Assembly: GCF_004211955.1 (NCBI RefSeq)
Contig: NZ_RHJI01000009.1
Location: forward strand, 62,001 to 126,000
Direction of reading: 5' to 3'
Origin: Escherichia sp. E1V33
GTDB lineage: Bacteria; Pseudomonadota; Gammaproteobacteria; Enterobacterales; Enterobacteriaceae
Length of the DNA stretch: 64,000 nt
Below the pieces are notes generated by a model. It did no database searches, was not told the DNA's origin, and worked only from the letters and a program-made list of their open reading frames with translations. Both the position numbers and the translations under genes were made by a program. This document shows positions 51,671-62,040 of the stretch, one piece after another (the stretch's first letter is position 1; the number at the start of each line of letters is the position of its first letter).

Positions 51671-52591
51671 TCAGTAACGAATTTTCGGGTCGATAACCGC
51701 ATATAGCACATCGACAATGGCATTAAACAAAATGGTTAAAGCACCAACCAGAATGGTCAGGCTTAGCACCAATGAATAGTCACGGTTCAACGCACCATTA
51801 ACAAACAATTGCCCGATTCCCGGCAAACCGTAAATGGTTTCGATAACCATAGAACCGGTGATAATGCCAACAAATGCGGGTCCCATATAAGAAAGTACCG
51901 GTAGCAACGCAGGTTTTAATGCATGGCGGAAAATAATGCGCCGCATAGGTAGACCTTTCGCGCGAGCTGTACGAATGAAGTTTGAGTGTAAAACTTCAAT
52001 CATTGATCCACGGGTAATACGCGCAATACTGGCGATATAAGCCAGTGATAAGGCAACCATCGGCAGGATCATAAATTTCAGCGCCCCACCGTTCCAGCCA
52101 CCGCCTGGTAACCAATGCAAAATGATCGCGAATATCATGACTAATAATGGCGCAACCACAAAGCTTGGTATAACCACTCCTGTCATAGCCAATCCCATGA
52201 CGGTATAGTCCCATTTGGTGTTTTGTTTTAATGCGGCAATAACGCCAGCACTAACGCCTAGTATCACAGCGAGGAAAAATGCAGCGGCTCCCAGTTTTGC
52301 TGAAACGGGAAAACTGGATGCTACCAGGTCATTGACCGAATAATCTTTGTATTTAAATGAAGGGCCGAAATCACCATGAGCCAGTTGTTTCAGGTAGCTG
52401 AAATACTGCGTCATGATTGGATCATTAAGATGATATTTCGCTTCAATATTGGCCATTACTTCTGGCGGTAACGTACGTTCGCCGGTAAAGGGACTTCCCG
52501 GCGCAAGGCGCATCATAAAGAACGAAATAGTAATGAGAATAAATAGCGTCGGAATCGCTTCCAGACAGCGACGTAGAATAAATTTTAACAT
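51671..52591 (-). CDS. oppB: Oligopeptide transporter permease OppB
   Basis: A 306-residue B-type permease with an N-terminal helix (about 9-30), the FTGERTL segment, and further helices; the EAA loop is FIRTARAKGLPM near 195. Pairs with OppC to form the channel. Separated from oppA by 84 bases that contain a hairpin thought to lower expression relative to OppA. Confidence 0.97.
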   Translation of the reverse strand: MLKFILRRCLEAIPTLFILITISFFMMRLAPGSPFTGERTLPPEVMANIEAKYHLNDPIMTQYFSYLKQLAHGDFGPSFKYKDYSVNDLVASSFPVSAKLGAAAFFLAVILGVSAGVIAALKQNTKWDYTVMGLAMTGVVIPSFVVAPLLVMIFAIILHWLPGGGWNGGALKFMILPMVALSLAYIASIARITRGSMIEVLHSNFIRTARAKGLPMRRIIFRHALKPALLPVLSYMGPAFVGIITGSMVIETIYGLPGIGQLFVNGALNRDYSLVLSLTILVGALTILFNAIVDVLYAVIDPKIRY

Positions 52592-52642
52592 TGCCGTACC
52601 TTCTGGCCTGTGCCTTCTGTAATGCGATAAAAAGCAGACACC

Positions 52643-52667
52643 GTGGAGCAGGATACACCTGCCCCAC
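52643..52667 (-). repeat. oppA-oppB intercistronic hairpin
   Basis: GTGGAGCAGG and CCTGCCCCAC pair with one mismatch around ATACA. It has no T tract. It can stabilise the abundant oppA mRNA or partly terminate transcription before oppB. Confidence 0.65.
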
Positions 52668-52676
52668 GCATTGCCA

Positions 52677-54308
52677 TTAGTGCTTCACAATGTACATATT
52701 TCGGGTGTAGGTATTATCCAACGGATCTTTACCGGTATAGCCCCCAACCCACGGTTTTACCAGACGCGCGTTCACGTAGTAATAAACCGGAACAATGGCC
52801 GAATCTTTATCCAACTGTTGCTCTGCTTTCGTGTACAGCGCTGTGCGCTGCGCCTCGTCTGTAGCTTTCAGGGTTTCCGCCATAATGCTGTCAAAGGCCG
52901 GGCTCTTATAATGCGCGGTGTTCATCGAACTGTTCGACAGCATGGTGTTCAGGAAGGAAGTTGGTTCATTATAGTCGGCACACCAGCCTGCACGGGCCAC
53001 ATCAAAAGTGCCCTGGTGGCGGGTATCGAGGAATGTTTTCCACTCCTGGTTAACCAGTTTAACGTTCACGCCGATATTTTTCTTCCACAGTGAAGAGGCG
53101 GCAATCGCCAGCTTTTTATGCAGATCGGACGTGTTATATAACAGATTAATCGTTAGCGGTTTGTCTGCGGTATAGCCCGCTTCTGCCAGTAGTTTTTTCG
53201 CTTCTTCGTTACGTTTTTCCTGGCTCCAGCCAAACCATTCTGGTTGCGTCAGTTTTGCACCATCGGTATATGGCGGTGTGTAACCATAAGCCGGCATATC
53301 ACCCTGCGCTTTGACTTTATTAACAATGATATCGCGATCCATACCCAGTTTCAGTGCGGTACGTACACGCACATCATTGAATGGCGGTTTCTGGTTGTTA
53401 ATCTCGTAATAGTAAGTGCACAGATATGGATCAACGTGAACTTCGTCAGGGATTTCTTTTTTCAGTTTCTGGAACAGTTCGATCGGCATGTTGTTATAAG
53501 TCATATCGATTTCGCCGCTACGATAGCGGTTAACATCGGTGACTTCAGAAGCGATCGGTAAATAGGTCACCTGGTTAATTACCGTTTTAGCGTTATTCCA
53601 GTAGGTCGGACTGCGCTCAAGAACGATACGTTCGTTAACAACCCAATCTTTTAATGTATAGGCGCCGTTAGTAACGATATTGCCTGGCTGGGTCCATTTT
53701 TCGCCAAATTTCTCAATGGCGGCTTTTGGCACCGGGGAAGTAGATGGGTGAACCAGTAACTTATAGAAATACGGAACAGGTTCACTTAAGGTGACTTCTA
53801 ATGTGTGGTCATCGATGGCTTTAACACCGAGATCGGTAATCGGCTTCTTCCCTTCCAGTATTTCATCGATACCCGCGATATGCCCGTATTGTAAGTAGCT
53901 TGCGTAGGGAGAAGCGGTATTCGGATCAACAGAACGCTGCCAGCTATACACAAAGTCTTGTGCCGTGACTGGCGTGCCGTCGGACCATTTTGCATCTTTA
54001 CGCAGGTGGAACGTCCAGACTTTAGCGTCTTTGTTGTCCCAGGATTCAGCCACGCCAGGGGCCGGATGGCCATCAAGATCGCTAACCAGCAAACCTTCAA
54101 ACAGGTCACGGCTGATATTAGACTCAGGAACCCCTTCAATTTTGTGCGGATCTAATGATTGAACTTCAGAACCGTTGTTGCGAACCAGCGTTTGTTTTTC
54201 CGCCAGAGTGACACCTGCGGGTACATCAGCTGCCAGTGCGATATTCCCTGCCATAAGTGCAGCCAGAACGCCTGCTGCCACTAAACTTCTCTTGGTGATG
54301 TTGGTCAT
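52677..54308 (-). CDS. oppA: Periplasmic oligopeptide-binding protein OppA
   Basis: A 543-residue solute-binding protein (SBP_bac_5) accepting peptides of two to five residues. Residues 1-26 form the signal peptide (MTNITKRSL then ALMAGNIALA-AD). LVRNNGSEVQSLDPHK and the YSWQRSVDP region are family-typical. The start at 54308 follows GAGGGAGTCCAAAACACA; the frame runs 15 codons further upstream. The ACACAATG around the start is a plausible pairing site for the small RNA GcvB, which represses oppA in enterics. Confidence 0.97.
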   Translation of the reverse strand: MTNITKRSLVAAGVLAALMAGNIALAADVPAGVTLAEKQTLVRNNGSEVQSLDPHKIEGVPESNISRDLFEGLLVSDLDGHPAPGVAESWDNKDAKVWTFHLRKDAKWSDGTPVTAQDFVYSWQRSVDPNTASPYASYLQYGHIAGIDEILEGKKPITDLGVKAIDDHTLEVTLSEPVPYFYKLLVHPSTSPVPKAAIEKFGEKWTQPGNIVTNGAYTLKDWVVNERIVLERSPTYWNNAKTVINQVTYLPIASEVTDVNRYRSGEIDMTYNNMPIELFQKLKKEIPDEVHVDPYLCTYYYEINNQKPPFNDVRVRTALKLGMDRDIIVNKVKAQGDMPAYGYTPPYTDGAKLTQPEWFGWSQEKRNEEAKKLLAEAGYTADKPLTINLLYNTSDLHKKLAIAASSLWKKNIGVNVKLVNQEWKTFLDTRHQGTFDVARAGWCADYNEPTSFLNTMLSNSSMNTAHYKSPAFDSIMAETLKATDEAQRTALYTKAEQQLDKDSAIVPVYYYVNARLVKPWVGGYTGKDPLDNTYTRNMYIVKH

Positions 54309-55040
54309 TGTGTTTTGGACTCCCTCATTATAATTGCTGGTTTTTACCAGCATGTGTAATCCCGGATTAGGATACCTGTACAGCTCGGAGACTTTTTGCT
54401 GTCAGGTTGCTTTATTGTTACTAATTGCTATCACCGACTTTATTTATTTTGGTGATCAGATGACCACCTTATGTCGATTCTTACTGTGTCTCCCCTGTCG
54501 AGACACATTATTTTTTGCAGCGACCTTTAATCGCAAATCATTCTCATTGCCAATAAAAAATCGCCAGACGGTTGGCCGAAAAGTATCAAATGCCCTTCTT
54601 GCCCGCCAATACATTTTGCAAAATTGTTACGCAATTCTCTTTTACTACCCATACCAGTACGTATACCCCACGTCACCCCATCAATAAATTGATTTAAAAA
54701 CAAAGGGATAAGACCACATAAGGTTATACTGTCTCTTTCGGTTATAGTCCTGACAGAAATGCGTACAATAATTTAACAATTGAATACTATTTAGCACTTT
54801 TCTCTGCCAAAGGCAGTAGAATTACTAATATCATTTCAATTATTCTTCAGCAAGGCCCAGGATTATGATGTGATGAAAATAACATGATGATGCGGATCAC
54901 CAGATGAGGATAACCTTATAACTATCTGTAAAATGGGGGGAAATTATCTATTTCTTTTTCTTTTGTTAACTGCGTTGGGTAGAAGTAAATATAATGATGA
55001 AAGAAACGGAGCACCCTGACTCCGTTTCATATGAAAGGAA
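54309..55040 (-). other. oppA-ychE intergenic region
   Basis: 732 A+T-rich bases. It holds the oppA promoter and leader (with a Shine-Dalgarno GAGGGAG beside the GcvB-like site) at the left and the ychE terminator at the right. A 117-codon plus-strand open frame (54334-54687) has no ribosome-binding site or recognised similarity. I see no repeats. Both flanking genes are leftward. Confidence 0.6.
55003..55028. terminator. ychE terminator
   Basis: GAAACGGAG and CTCCGTTTC form a perfect 9-bp stem around an 8-base loop, beginning 13 bases after the ychE stop. T-rich sequence (TTTCATCATTATATTT) follows on the minus strand. Confidence 0.75.
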
Positions 55041-55688
55041 TTAATTGAGCAGGCCCGGGAAAATCCCTTTGATACCATTGACGATAAATTCAATCCCTAA
55101 TGCCATTAGCAATAACCCCATAATACGGGTAATGACGTTAATGCCAGTCTGACGCAGAACCCTCACCAACCAGGGTGCCATGCGGAATAACCCCCAGCAA
55201 CATAAAGCGAACAACGCGATTGCCACAAAAAATCCGAACAGATAACCAATGCTGTGATAACGCGTTCCCCATACGATGGTTGAACTGATTGCCCCTGGTC
55301 CTGCCATCAGAGGTAATGCGAGCGGTACAACACCAATGCTTTCACGAATTGCGGTTTCTGATTTTTCTTGTTTGTTCTGTTTGTCCTCACCAAGCTTACC
55401 GCTGATCATCGACATTGCGATTGTCACGACCAGTATGCCGCCCGCGATGCGGAACGAATCAATAGATATTCCAAAAAGTTGCAGAATCGTGTCGCCGAGA
55501 AACAGTGCGATCCACAAAATAATGGCTACCGACAGGTTGGCGGTCAGATTTGTTTTGTTTCTCGCTGCCGCAGTCTGATAGCTGGTCATACTGATGAACA
55601 CGGGGATGATCCCTACCGGGTTAACCAGCGCAAATAACCCGATGAAAAACTTAAAATAAACGGGAAAATCAAAAAGTGTCTGAATCAC
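55041..55688 (-). CDS. ychE: MarC-family inner-membrane protein YchE
   Basis: A 215-residue integral membrane protein with six helices (UPF0056/MarC family). The NPVGIIPVFISMT segment near 22-35 is family-typical. Function unknown; despite the name, marC itself was shown not to determine multiple antibiotic resistance. Divergent from adhE. Confidence 0.93.
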   Translation of the reverse strand: MIQTLFDFPVYFKFFIGLFALVNPVGIIPVFISMTSYQTAAARNKTNLTANLSVAIILWIALFLGDTILQLFGISIDSFRIAGGILVVTIAMSMISGKLGEDKQNKQEKSETAIRESIGVVPLALPLMAGPGAISSTIVWGTRYHSIGYLFGFFVAIALFALCCWGLFRMAPWLVRVLRQTGINVITRIMGLLLMALGIEFIVNGIKGIFPGLLN

Positions 55689-56165
55689 GGTTAGCTCCGA
55701 AGCAAAAGCCGGATAATGTTATCTTTAAACAAGGGTAAAAATCCGTGCTGACAATACGCCTTTTGTCAGCATTTTTCACCTCCTAACTATCTAAAATTAC
55801 TATCATTCATTATTGTTATCTAGTCGTACAAAACATGCTAAGGTAGCCAACAATTAATACTACAATTTATTAACTATTAGCTATTATGGCTAAAAGCGGA
55901 GCTGAAAGGTGTCAGCTTCGCGAAATTTTGATCTGGATCACTTAATCGGTACCCAGAAGTGAGTAATCTTGCTTACGCCACCTGGAAGTGACGCATTAGA
56001 GATAAATGACTCTAATGTTTAAACTCTTTTAGTAAATCACAGTGAGTGTGAGCACGAGTAAGATTTTGATTTTCAAAGGTTAAGCAAATCATCATCGCAC
56101 TGACTATACTCTCGTATTCGAGCAGATGATTTACTAAAAAAGTTTAACATTATCAGGAGAGCATT
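55689..56165. other. ychE-adhE divergent intergenic region
   Basis: 477 A+T-rich bases containing the adhE promoter and long 5' leader. E. coli adhE is controlled by NADH/NAD ratio, Cra, NarL, Fis and Fnr, and its mRNA leader needs RNase III cleavage to expose the ribosome-binding site. Here CAGGAGAGCATT precedes the ATG. I could not place the binding sites with confidence. No ORF. Confidence 0.6.
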
Positions 56166-58838
56166 ATGGCTGTTACTAATGTCGCTGAACTTAACGCACT
56201 CGTAGAGCGTGTAAAAAAAGCCCAGCGTGAATATGCCAGTTTCACTCAAGAGCAAGTAGACAAAATCTTCCGCGCCGCCGCTCTGGCTGCCGCAGATGCT
56301 CGAATCCCACTCGCAAAAATGGCCGTTGCCGAATCCGGCATGGGTATCGTTGAAGATAAAGTGATCAAAAACCACTTTGCTTCTGAATATATCTATAACG
56401 CCTATAAAGATGAAAAGACCTGCGGTGTTCTGTCTGAAGACGACACTTTCGGCACCATCACTATCGCTGAACCAATTGGTATTATCTGCGGTATCGTTCC
56501 AACAACTAACCCGACTTCAACCGCTATCTTCAAATCTCTGATTAGCCTGAAGACCCGTAACGCCATCATTTTCTCACCACACCCGCGTGCTAAAGATGCA
56601 ACCAACAAAGCTGCTGATATCGTTCTGCAAGCTGCTATCGCTGCTGGTGCACCAAAAGATCTGATTGGCTGGATCGATCAACCGTCTGTTGAACTCTCCA
56701 ACGCACTGATGCACCACCCAGACATCAACCTGATCCTTGCGACCGGTGGTCCAGGCATGGTTAAAGCCGCATACAGTTCCGGTAAACCGGCGATCGGCGT
56801 AGGCGCGGGTAACACTCCTGTTGTTATCGATGAAACTGCTGATATCAAACGTGCAGTTGCTTCCGTACTGATGTCCAAAACCTTCGACAATGGCGTAATC
56901 TGTGCTTCTGAACAGTCTGTTGTTGTTGTTGATTCTGTCTATGATGCTGTACGTGAGCGTTTTGCCACCCACGGCGGCTACATGCTGCAGGGCAAAGAGC
57001 TGAAAGCTGTTCAGGACGTTATCCTGAAAAATGGCGCGCTGAACGCAGCTATCGTTGGTCAGCCAGCTTATAAAATTGCTGAACTGGCAGGCTTCTCTGT
57101 ACCAGAAAATACTAAGATTCTGATCGGTGAAGTGACTGTTGTTGATGAAAGCGAACCATTCGCTCATGAAAAACTGTCCCCGACTCTGGCAATGTACCGT
57201 GCGAAAGATTTCGAAGACGCGGTAGAGAAAGCAGAGAAGTTGGTTGCTATGGGCGGTATCGGTCACACCTCTTGCCTGTACACCGACCAGGATAACCAGC
57301 CGGCACGCGTTTCTTACTTCGGTCAGAAAATGAAAACTGCCCGTATCCTGATCAACACCCCGGCTTCTCAGGGTGGTATCGGTGACCTGTACAACTTCAA
57401 ACTCGCGCCTTCCCTGACTCTGGGTTGTGGTTCCTGGGGTGGTAACTCCATCTCTGAAAACGTTGGTCCGAAACACCTGATCAACAAGAAAACCGTTGCT
57501 AAGCGAGCTGAAAACATGTTGTGGCACAAACTTCCGAAATCTATCTACTTCCGCCGTGGCTCTCTGCCAATCGCGCTGGATGAAGTGATTACTGATGGCC
57601 ACAAACGTGCGCTCATCGTGACTGACCGCTTCCTGTTCAACAACGGCTATGCTGACCAGATCACTTCTGTACTGAAAGCAGCTGGCGTAGAAACTGAAGT
57701 TTTCTTCGAAGTTGAAGCTGACCCAACTCTGAGCATCGTTCGTAAAGGTGCAGAACTGGCGAACTCCTTCAAACCAGACGTGATTATCGCGCTGGGTGGT
57801 GGTTCCCCGATGGATGCCGCGAAGATCATGTGGGTGATGTATGAGCATCCGGAAACTCATTTTGAAGAACTGGCGCTGCGCTTTATGGACATCCGTAAAC
57901 GTATCTACAAGTTCCCGAAAATGGGTGTGAAAGCGAAAATGATCGCTGTCACCACGACTTCCGGTACTGGTTCTGAAGTAACACCGTTCGCAGTTGTAAC
58001 CGATGACGCAACTGGCCAAAAATATCCGCTGGCAGACTATGCACTGACCCCGGATATGGCAATTGTTGACGCCAACCTGGTTATGGACATGCCGAAGTCC
58101 CTGTGTGCTTTCGGTGGTCTGGACGCAGTAACTCACGCCATGGAAGCATATGTTTCTGTACTGGCTTCTGAGTTCTCTGATGGTCAGGCTCTGCAGGCGC
58201 TGAAACTGCTGAAAGAATATCTGCCAGCGTCCTACCACGAAGGTTCTAAAAACCCGGTAGCGCGTGAACGTGTTCACAGTGCGGCAACTATCGCAGGTAT
58301 CGCGTTTGCTAACGCCTTCCTGGGTGTATGTCACTCAATGGCGCATAAATTGGGCTCCCAGTTCCACATTCCGCATGGTCTGGCAAACGCCCTGCTGATT
58401 TGTAACGTTATCCGCTACAACGCAAATGACAACCCGACCAAGCAGACTGCATTCAGCCAGTACGACCGTCCGCAAGCACGTCGTCGTTATGCTGAAATTG
58501 CAGACCATCTGGGTCTGAGCGCACCGGGCGACCGTACTGCTGCTAAGATCGAGAAACTGCTGGCATGGCTGGAAACGCTGAAAGCTGAACTGGGTATTCC
58601 GAAATCTATCCGTGAAGCTGGAGTTCAGGAAGCTGACTTCCTGGCAAACGTTGATAAACTGTCTGAAGATGCATTCGATGACCAGTGCACCGGCGCTAAC
58701 CCGCGTTATCCGCTGATCTCCGAGCTGAAACAGATTCTGCTGGACACCTACTACGGTCGTGATTACGTAGAAGGCGCAGCCGTTGCTAAAGAAGCAGCTC
58801 CGGCTAAAGCAGAGAAAAAAGCGAAAAAATCCGCTTAA
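56166..58838 (+). CDS. adhE: Bifunctional aldehyde-alcohol dehydrogenase AdhE
   Basis: An 890-residue fusion that reduces acetyl-CoA to ethanol under fermentation and forms helical filaments (spirosomes). The N-terminal aldehyde dehydrogenase (about 1-440) has catalytic Cys246 in GVICASEQ. The C-terminal iron alcohol dehydrogenase (about 450-869) has [10 protein letters not shown], then iron-ligand His in [15 protein letters not shown] and [10 protein letters not shown]. The tail is Lys-Ala-rich. It is one residue shorter than the K-12 protein. Codon use is very biased, as in a highly expressed gene. Confidence 0.98.
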   Translation: MAVTNVAELNALVERVKKAQREYASFTQEQVDKIFRAAALAAADARIPLAKMAVAESGMGIVEDKVIKNHFASEYIYNAYKDEKTCGVLSEDDTFGTITIAEPIGIICGIVPTTNPTSTAIFKSLISLKTRNAIIFSPHPRAKDATNKAADIVLQAAIAAGAPKDLIGWIDQPSVELSNALMHHPDINLILATGGPGMVKAAYSSGKPAIGVGAGNTPVVIDETADIKRAVASVLMSKTFDNGVICASEQSVVVVDSVYDAVRERFATHGGYMLQGKELKAVQDVILKNGALNAAIVGQPAYKIAELAGFSVPENTKILIGEVTVVDESEPFAHEKLSPTLAMYRAKDFEDAVEKAEKLVAMGGIGHTSCLYTDQDNQPARVSYFGQKMKTARILINTPASQGGIGDLYNFKLAPSLTLGCGSWGGNSISENVGPKHLINKKTVAKRAENMLWHKLPKSIYFRRGSLPIALDEVITDGHKRALIVTDRFLFNNGYADQITSVLKAAGVETEVFFEVEADPTLSIVRKGAELANSFKPDVIIALGGGSPMDAAKIMWVMYEHPETHFEELALRFMDIRKRIYKFPKMGVKAKMIAVTTTSGTGSEVTPFAVVTDDATGQKYPLADYALTPDMAIVDANLVMDMPKSLCAFGGLDAVTHAMEAYVSVLASEFSDGQALQALKLLKEYLPASYHEGSKNPVARERVHSAATIAGIAFANAFLGVCHSMAHKLGSQFHIPHGLANALLICNVIRYNANDNPTKQTAFSQYDRPQARRRYAEIADHLGLSAPGDRTAAKIEKLLAWLETLKAELGIPKSIREAGVQEADFLANVDKLSEDAFDDQCTGANPRYPLISELKQILLDTYYGRDYVEGAAVAKEAAPAKAEKKAKKSA

Positions 58839-59155
58839 TTAGTAGCTCTGCATAACATCATAAACGGTCCCATTTGGGGCCGTTTTTTGTTTCAGACAAA
58901 GAACGGCTATGTAAACTCAAATAATTCAGCTGTATTAATTCATCATGTTTACATTGTCGGAAAATGAGCACAAAGCGAGGTTATCGACAAATAACGCTGC
59001 CTCGTAGGTAATGAGGCATCGACGCACTAAAATCGTTCTGTGGTACGTTGAATGATGATTAAGGGTAGAGAAAGGATGATGACTCAGAAGAAGTTAGTAA
59101 AGCGGACTGACAGGATAAAAGCGCCCTATTTACCCTGCCAGTAAAGAAAATTTTA
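58839..59155. other. adhE-tdk intergenic region
   Basis: 317 bases with the adhE terminator near the left end and little else. The insZ transposase fragment found here in K-12 is absent. No coding sequence or repeat. Confidence 0.6.
58863..58890 (+). terminator. adhE terminator
   Basis: AACGGTCCC and GGGGCCGTT pair (one G-U) around ATTT, followed by TTTTT. Strong intrinsic terminator 24 bases after the stop. Confidence 0.9.
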
Positions 59156-59773
59156 TTAGTCGTGCCGATGATTATCCTGAATCGCCGTCAAAGAGCCAAC
59201 TTCTAACGCTTCTTTATAGTGTTTACGGCAAACCGAGACATAACGCTCATTACCACCAATAACCACCTGCTCACCTTCGTTATAAGGTCTACCCGCCAGA
59301 TCAAGACGTAGCACCATGCTTGCTTTGCGGCCACAAAAACAAATAGTTTTTAATTCGACCAGTTTGTCTGACCATGCCAGTAAGTATTGGCTACCAACAA
59401 ACAATTCACCGCGAAAATCGGTACGCAAACCATAACAAAGTACGGGTATATCGAGTTGATCGACAACCTCCGATAATTCATATACTTGTTGTCTGGTTAA
59501 AAACTGGCATTCATCAACCAGTACGCAATGAATTGTCTGCTGTTCGTGTTCCGCACGAATCTCATCAAATAATGATGAATTTTGGTTAAATAATTTTGCA
59601 GGTGATGACAAACCTATACGTGAGCTGACTTTCCCTGCCCCGAAACGATCATCAATTTCCGCCGTATATACGACAGTGCGCATACCGCGTTCCTGGTAAT
59701 TGTATGAAGATTGCAACAATGCCGTAGACTTACCCGCATTCATTGCGGAATAGTAGAAATATAGCTGCGCCAT
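59156..59773 (-). CDS. tdk: Thymidine kinase Tdk
   Basis: A 205-residue type II thymidine kinase that phosphorylates thymidine for salvage. P-loop MNAGKST near residue 11, DECQFL near 88 and zinc cysteines (CFCGRK, CRKHY) are visible. Transcribed leftward and divergent from hns across 601 bases. Confidence 0.97.
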   Translation of the reverse strand: MAQLYFYYSAMNAGKSTALLQSSYNYQERGMRTVVYTAEIDDRFGAGKVSSRIGLSSPAKLFNQNSSLFDEIRAEHEQQTIHCVLVDECQFLTRQQVYELSEVVDQLDIPVLCYGLRTDFRGELFVGSQYLLAWSDKLVELKTICFCGRKASMVLRLDLAGRPYNEGEQVVIGGNERYVSVCRKHYKEALEVGSLTAIQDNHRHD

Positions 59774-60374
59774 CAGCCACAGGCCCTCAATGATATGAAA
59801 TAAAGTTGGCTGGAGTTTATCATAATTCGTCAGTTTTACAGCGTAACAGTGCGCACAGAAGTAGTATATTCGTCATCCATTACGGATGGACGACATAATC
59901 CTTCAGAGCTATCTTTGCCACTGCTTTGCTTGTTATAACCGCGTAAATGACTCTTAGTAACTATTCACAATCTTTAACCTGTTGCGCACGTAATAACCCC
60001 TGCTAGCCTCCTGGATAGCGCAATACGAAGTCCTTGCACTTATTGCGACTGTTCTACTTTTCATCATTCGCTTAATAGGGGATTTTCATAAACAGGGCTA
60101 ATACCCAAGAGTGTAAAGACACCAGTGCATGTTAATCTCCACATAAAATGTGACATGAATCAGGAAGTTTTAACCTTAAGTGATGCGAAAGCATCGATGT
60201 AAATAGGGCTAAATGCCACGTCATTTCTGGCTAATTTTATGAAAAGATATTTATTGGCGGTACGAAATAAAGAACAATTTTGAATTCCTTACATTCCTGG
60301 CTATTGCACAACTGAATTTAAGGCTCTATTATTACCTCAACAAACCACCCCAATATAAGTTTGAGATTACTACA
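59774..60374. other. tdk-hns divergent intergenic region
   Basis: 601 A+T-rich bases with the tdk and hns promoters. The region just upstream of hns (GGCTCTATTATTACC) resembles the K-12 promoter and leader. A/T tracts such as those expected for H-NS and Fis autoregulation are present, but no repeat or ORF. Confidence 0.6.
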
Positions 60375-60788
60375 ATGAGCGAAGCACTTAAAATTCTGAA
60401 CAACATCCGTACTCTTCGTGCGCAGGCAAGAGAATGTACACTTGAAACGCTGGAAGAAATGCTGGAAAAATTAGAAGTTGTCGTTAACGAACGTCGCGAA
60501 GAAGAAAGCGCAGCTGCTGCTGAAGTTGAAGAGCGTACTCGTAAACTGCAGCAATATCGTGAAATGCTGATCGCTGACGGTATTGACCCGAATGAACTGC
60601 TGAATAGCATTGCTGCTGTTAAATCTGGCACTAAAGCTAAACGCGCACAGCGTCCGGCTAAATATAGCTACGTTGACGAAAACGGCGAAACCAAAACCTG
60701 GACTGGCCAGGGTCGTACTCCGGCTGTAATCAAAAAAGCAATGGATGAGCAAGGTAAATCCCTCGACGATTTCCTGATCAAGCAATAA
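60375..60788 (+). CDS. hns: Nucleoid-structuring protein H-NS
   Basis: A 137-residue xenogeneic silencer. The N-terminal coiled-coil oligomerisation domain (about 1-65) is followed by a second dimer site (60-80) and a C-terminal DNA-binding domain (90-137) with the AT-minor-groove motif TWTGQGRTP. One change from K-12 is visible, Leu to Ile in [10 protein letters not shown]. The start region (ATGAGCGAAGCACTT) is the known DsrA small-RNA pairing site. A strong terminator follows. Confidence 0.98.
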   Translation: MSEALKILNNIRTLRAQARECTLETLEEMLEKLEVVVNERREEESAAAAEVEERTRKLQQYREMLIADGIDPNELLNSIAAVKSGTKAKRAQRPAKYSYVDENGETKTWTGQGRTPAVIKKAMDEQGKSLDDFLIKQ

Positions 60789-60814
60789 TCTTTTCTTGAT
60801 TATGTTTGCTTAAA

Positions 60815-60839
60815 ATCCCGCCATTGGCGGGATTTTTTA
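60815..60839 (+). terminator. hns terminator
   Basis: ATCCCGCC and GGCGGGAT pair around ATT, followed by TTTTTAT. 26 bases after the hns stop. Confidence 0.92.
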
Positions 60840-60877
60840 TTGTCCGTTTTAAGACTCTTTGATAAGAATACGCTATA

Positions 60878-60907
60878 AAAAACGGCATTGATCACTCAAT
60901 GCCGTTT
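60878..60907 (-). terminator. galU terminator
   Basis: AAACGGCATTG and CAATGCCGTTT form an 11-bp stem around ATCACT, followed on the minus strand by TTATAGCG. It lies 23 bases after the galU stop and is separate from the hns terminator. Confidence 0.85.
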
Positions 60908-60930
60908 CTTAGAAAACATCGCGATGGATG

Positions 60931-61839
60931 TTACTTCTTAATGCCCATCTCTTCTTCAAGCCAGGCTTTAAATTCAGTACCCAGTGTGTTGTGACGAATA
61001 CCGTATTCAACAAAGGCCTGCATGTAACCTAATTTATTACCGCAGTCATGGCTCTTCCCTTTCATATGATAGGCTTCAACCGTTTCTTTTTCGATCAGCA
61101 TATCAATCGCGTCGGTGAGCTGAATTTCATCACCTGCTCCCGGAGGGGTTTTTGCCAGCAGCGGCCAAATATCAGCACTGAGAACATAACGACCTACAAT
61201 TGCAAGATTAGACGGTGCTACATCTGCTTTCGGTTTTTCTACCACGCCGACCATCGGTACACTTTCGCCAGGCGCTAAATCCACACCTTTGCAATCCACA
61301 ACACCGTATGCCGTCACATCAGCAACAGGCTCCACCATTATCTGGCTATGGCCAGTTTCATCAAAGCGACGAATCATCTCTGCGAGGTTATCCTGCGATA
61401 AATCGGATTCATATTCATCCAGAATAACGTCAGGCAAAATAACAGCCACAGGTTCATCACCCACTACCGGGTGAGCACACAATACTGCGTGACCCAAACC
61501 TTTCGCCAGCCCCTGACGAACTTGCATAATAGTCACGTGTGGTGGACAAATGGACTGCACTTCATCAAGCAACTGGCGCTTTACACGTTTTTCCAGCATT
61601 GCTTCCAGTTCAAAACTGGTATCGAAATGGTTTTCAATAGAGTTTTTAGATGAGTGAGTGACCAGCACAATTTCAGTAATGCCAGCCGCAATACATTCAT
61701 TCACGACGTATTGAATTAATGGCTTATCGACAAGCGGTAGCATCTCTTTCGGGATGGCTTTCGTCGCCGGCAACATCCTGGTTCCTAATCCCGCAACGGG
61801 GATAACGGCTTTTTTGACTTTCGTATTAATGGCAGCCAT
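60931..61839 (-). CDS. galU: UTP-glucose-1-phosphate uridylyltransferase GalU
   Basis: A 302-residue enzyme making UDP-glucose, needed for LPS core, trehalose and galactose metabolism. The N-terminal nucleotidyl-transferase signature is [20 protein letters not shown] (near 16-35), and the [13 protein letters not shown] segment near 110 and VEKPKAD near 190 are typical. E. coli length. A GGAGAATTTAA ribosome-binding site precedes the ATG. Confidence 0.98.
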   Translation of the reverse strand: MAAINTKVKKAVIPVAGLGTRMLPATKAIPKEMLPLVDKPLIQYVVNECIAAGITEIVLVTHSSKNSIENHFDTSFELEAMLEKRVKRQLLDEVQSICPPHVTIMQVRQGLAKGLGHAVLCAHPVVGDEPVAVILPDVILDEYESDLSQDNLAEMIRRFDETGHSQIMVEPVADVTAYGVVDCKGVDLAPGESVPMVGVVEKPKADVAPSNLAIVGRYVLSADIWPLLAKTPPGAGDEIQLTDAIDMLIEKETVEAYHMKGKSHDCGNKLGYMQAFVEYGIRHNTLGTEFKAWLEEEMGIKK

Positions 61840-62040
61840 TTAAATTCTCCTGGACTGTTCGTGTATTGAACGTGTTCATATTTCTGTGTCGCATCCCAGT
61901 ATATCAGTACCCTGACAAGGCCTGGTTCTGAAAAGGAGGCGAGTTAACATAATTAAGACAATTACTTAAACGAATGGCGACGATAGTACCACCAGCCGAC
62001 ATCAGTGCGTAATGCAATTTTATCCCATATAATCGTTTGC

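Noticed and set aside
54334-54687. 117-codon ORF divergent from oppA
   Set aside because: Covers the oppA leader in reverse, no ribosome-binding site, no similarity.
56574-58334. 586-codon minus-strand ORF as a gene
   Set aside because: It is wholly antisense to adhE, has no start context or recognisable domain, and its composition mirrors adhE codon bias.
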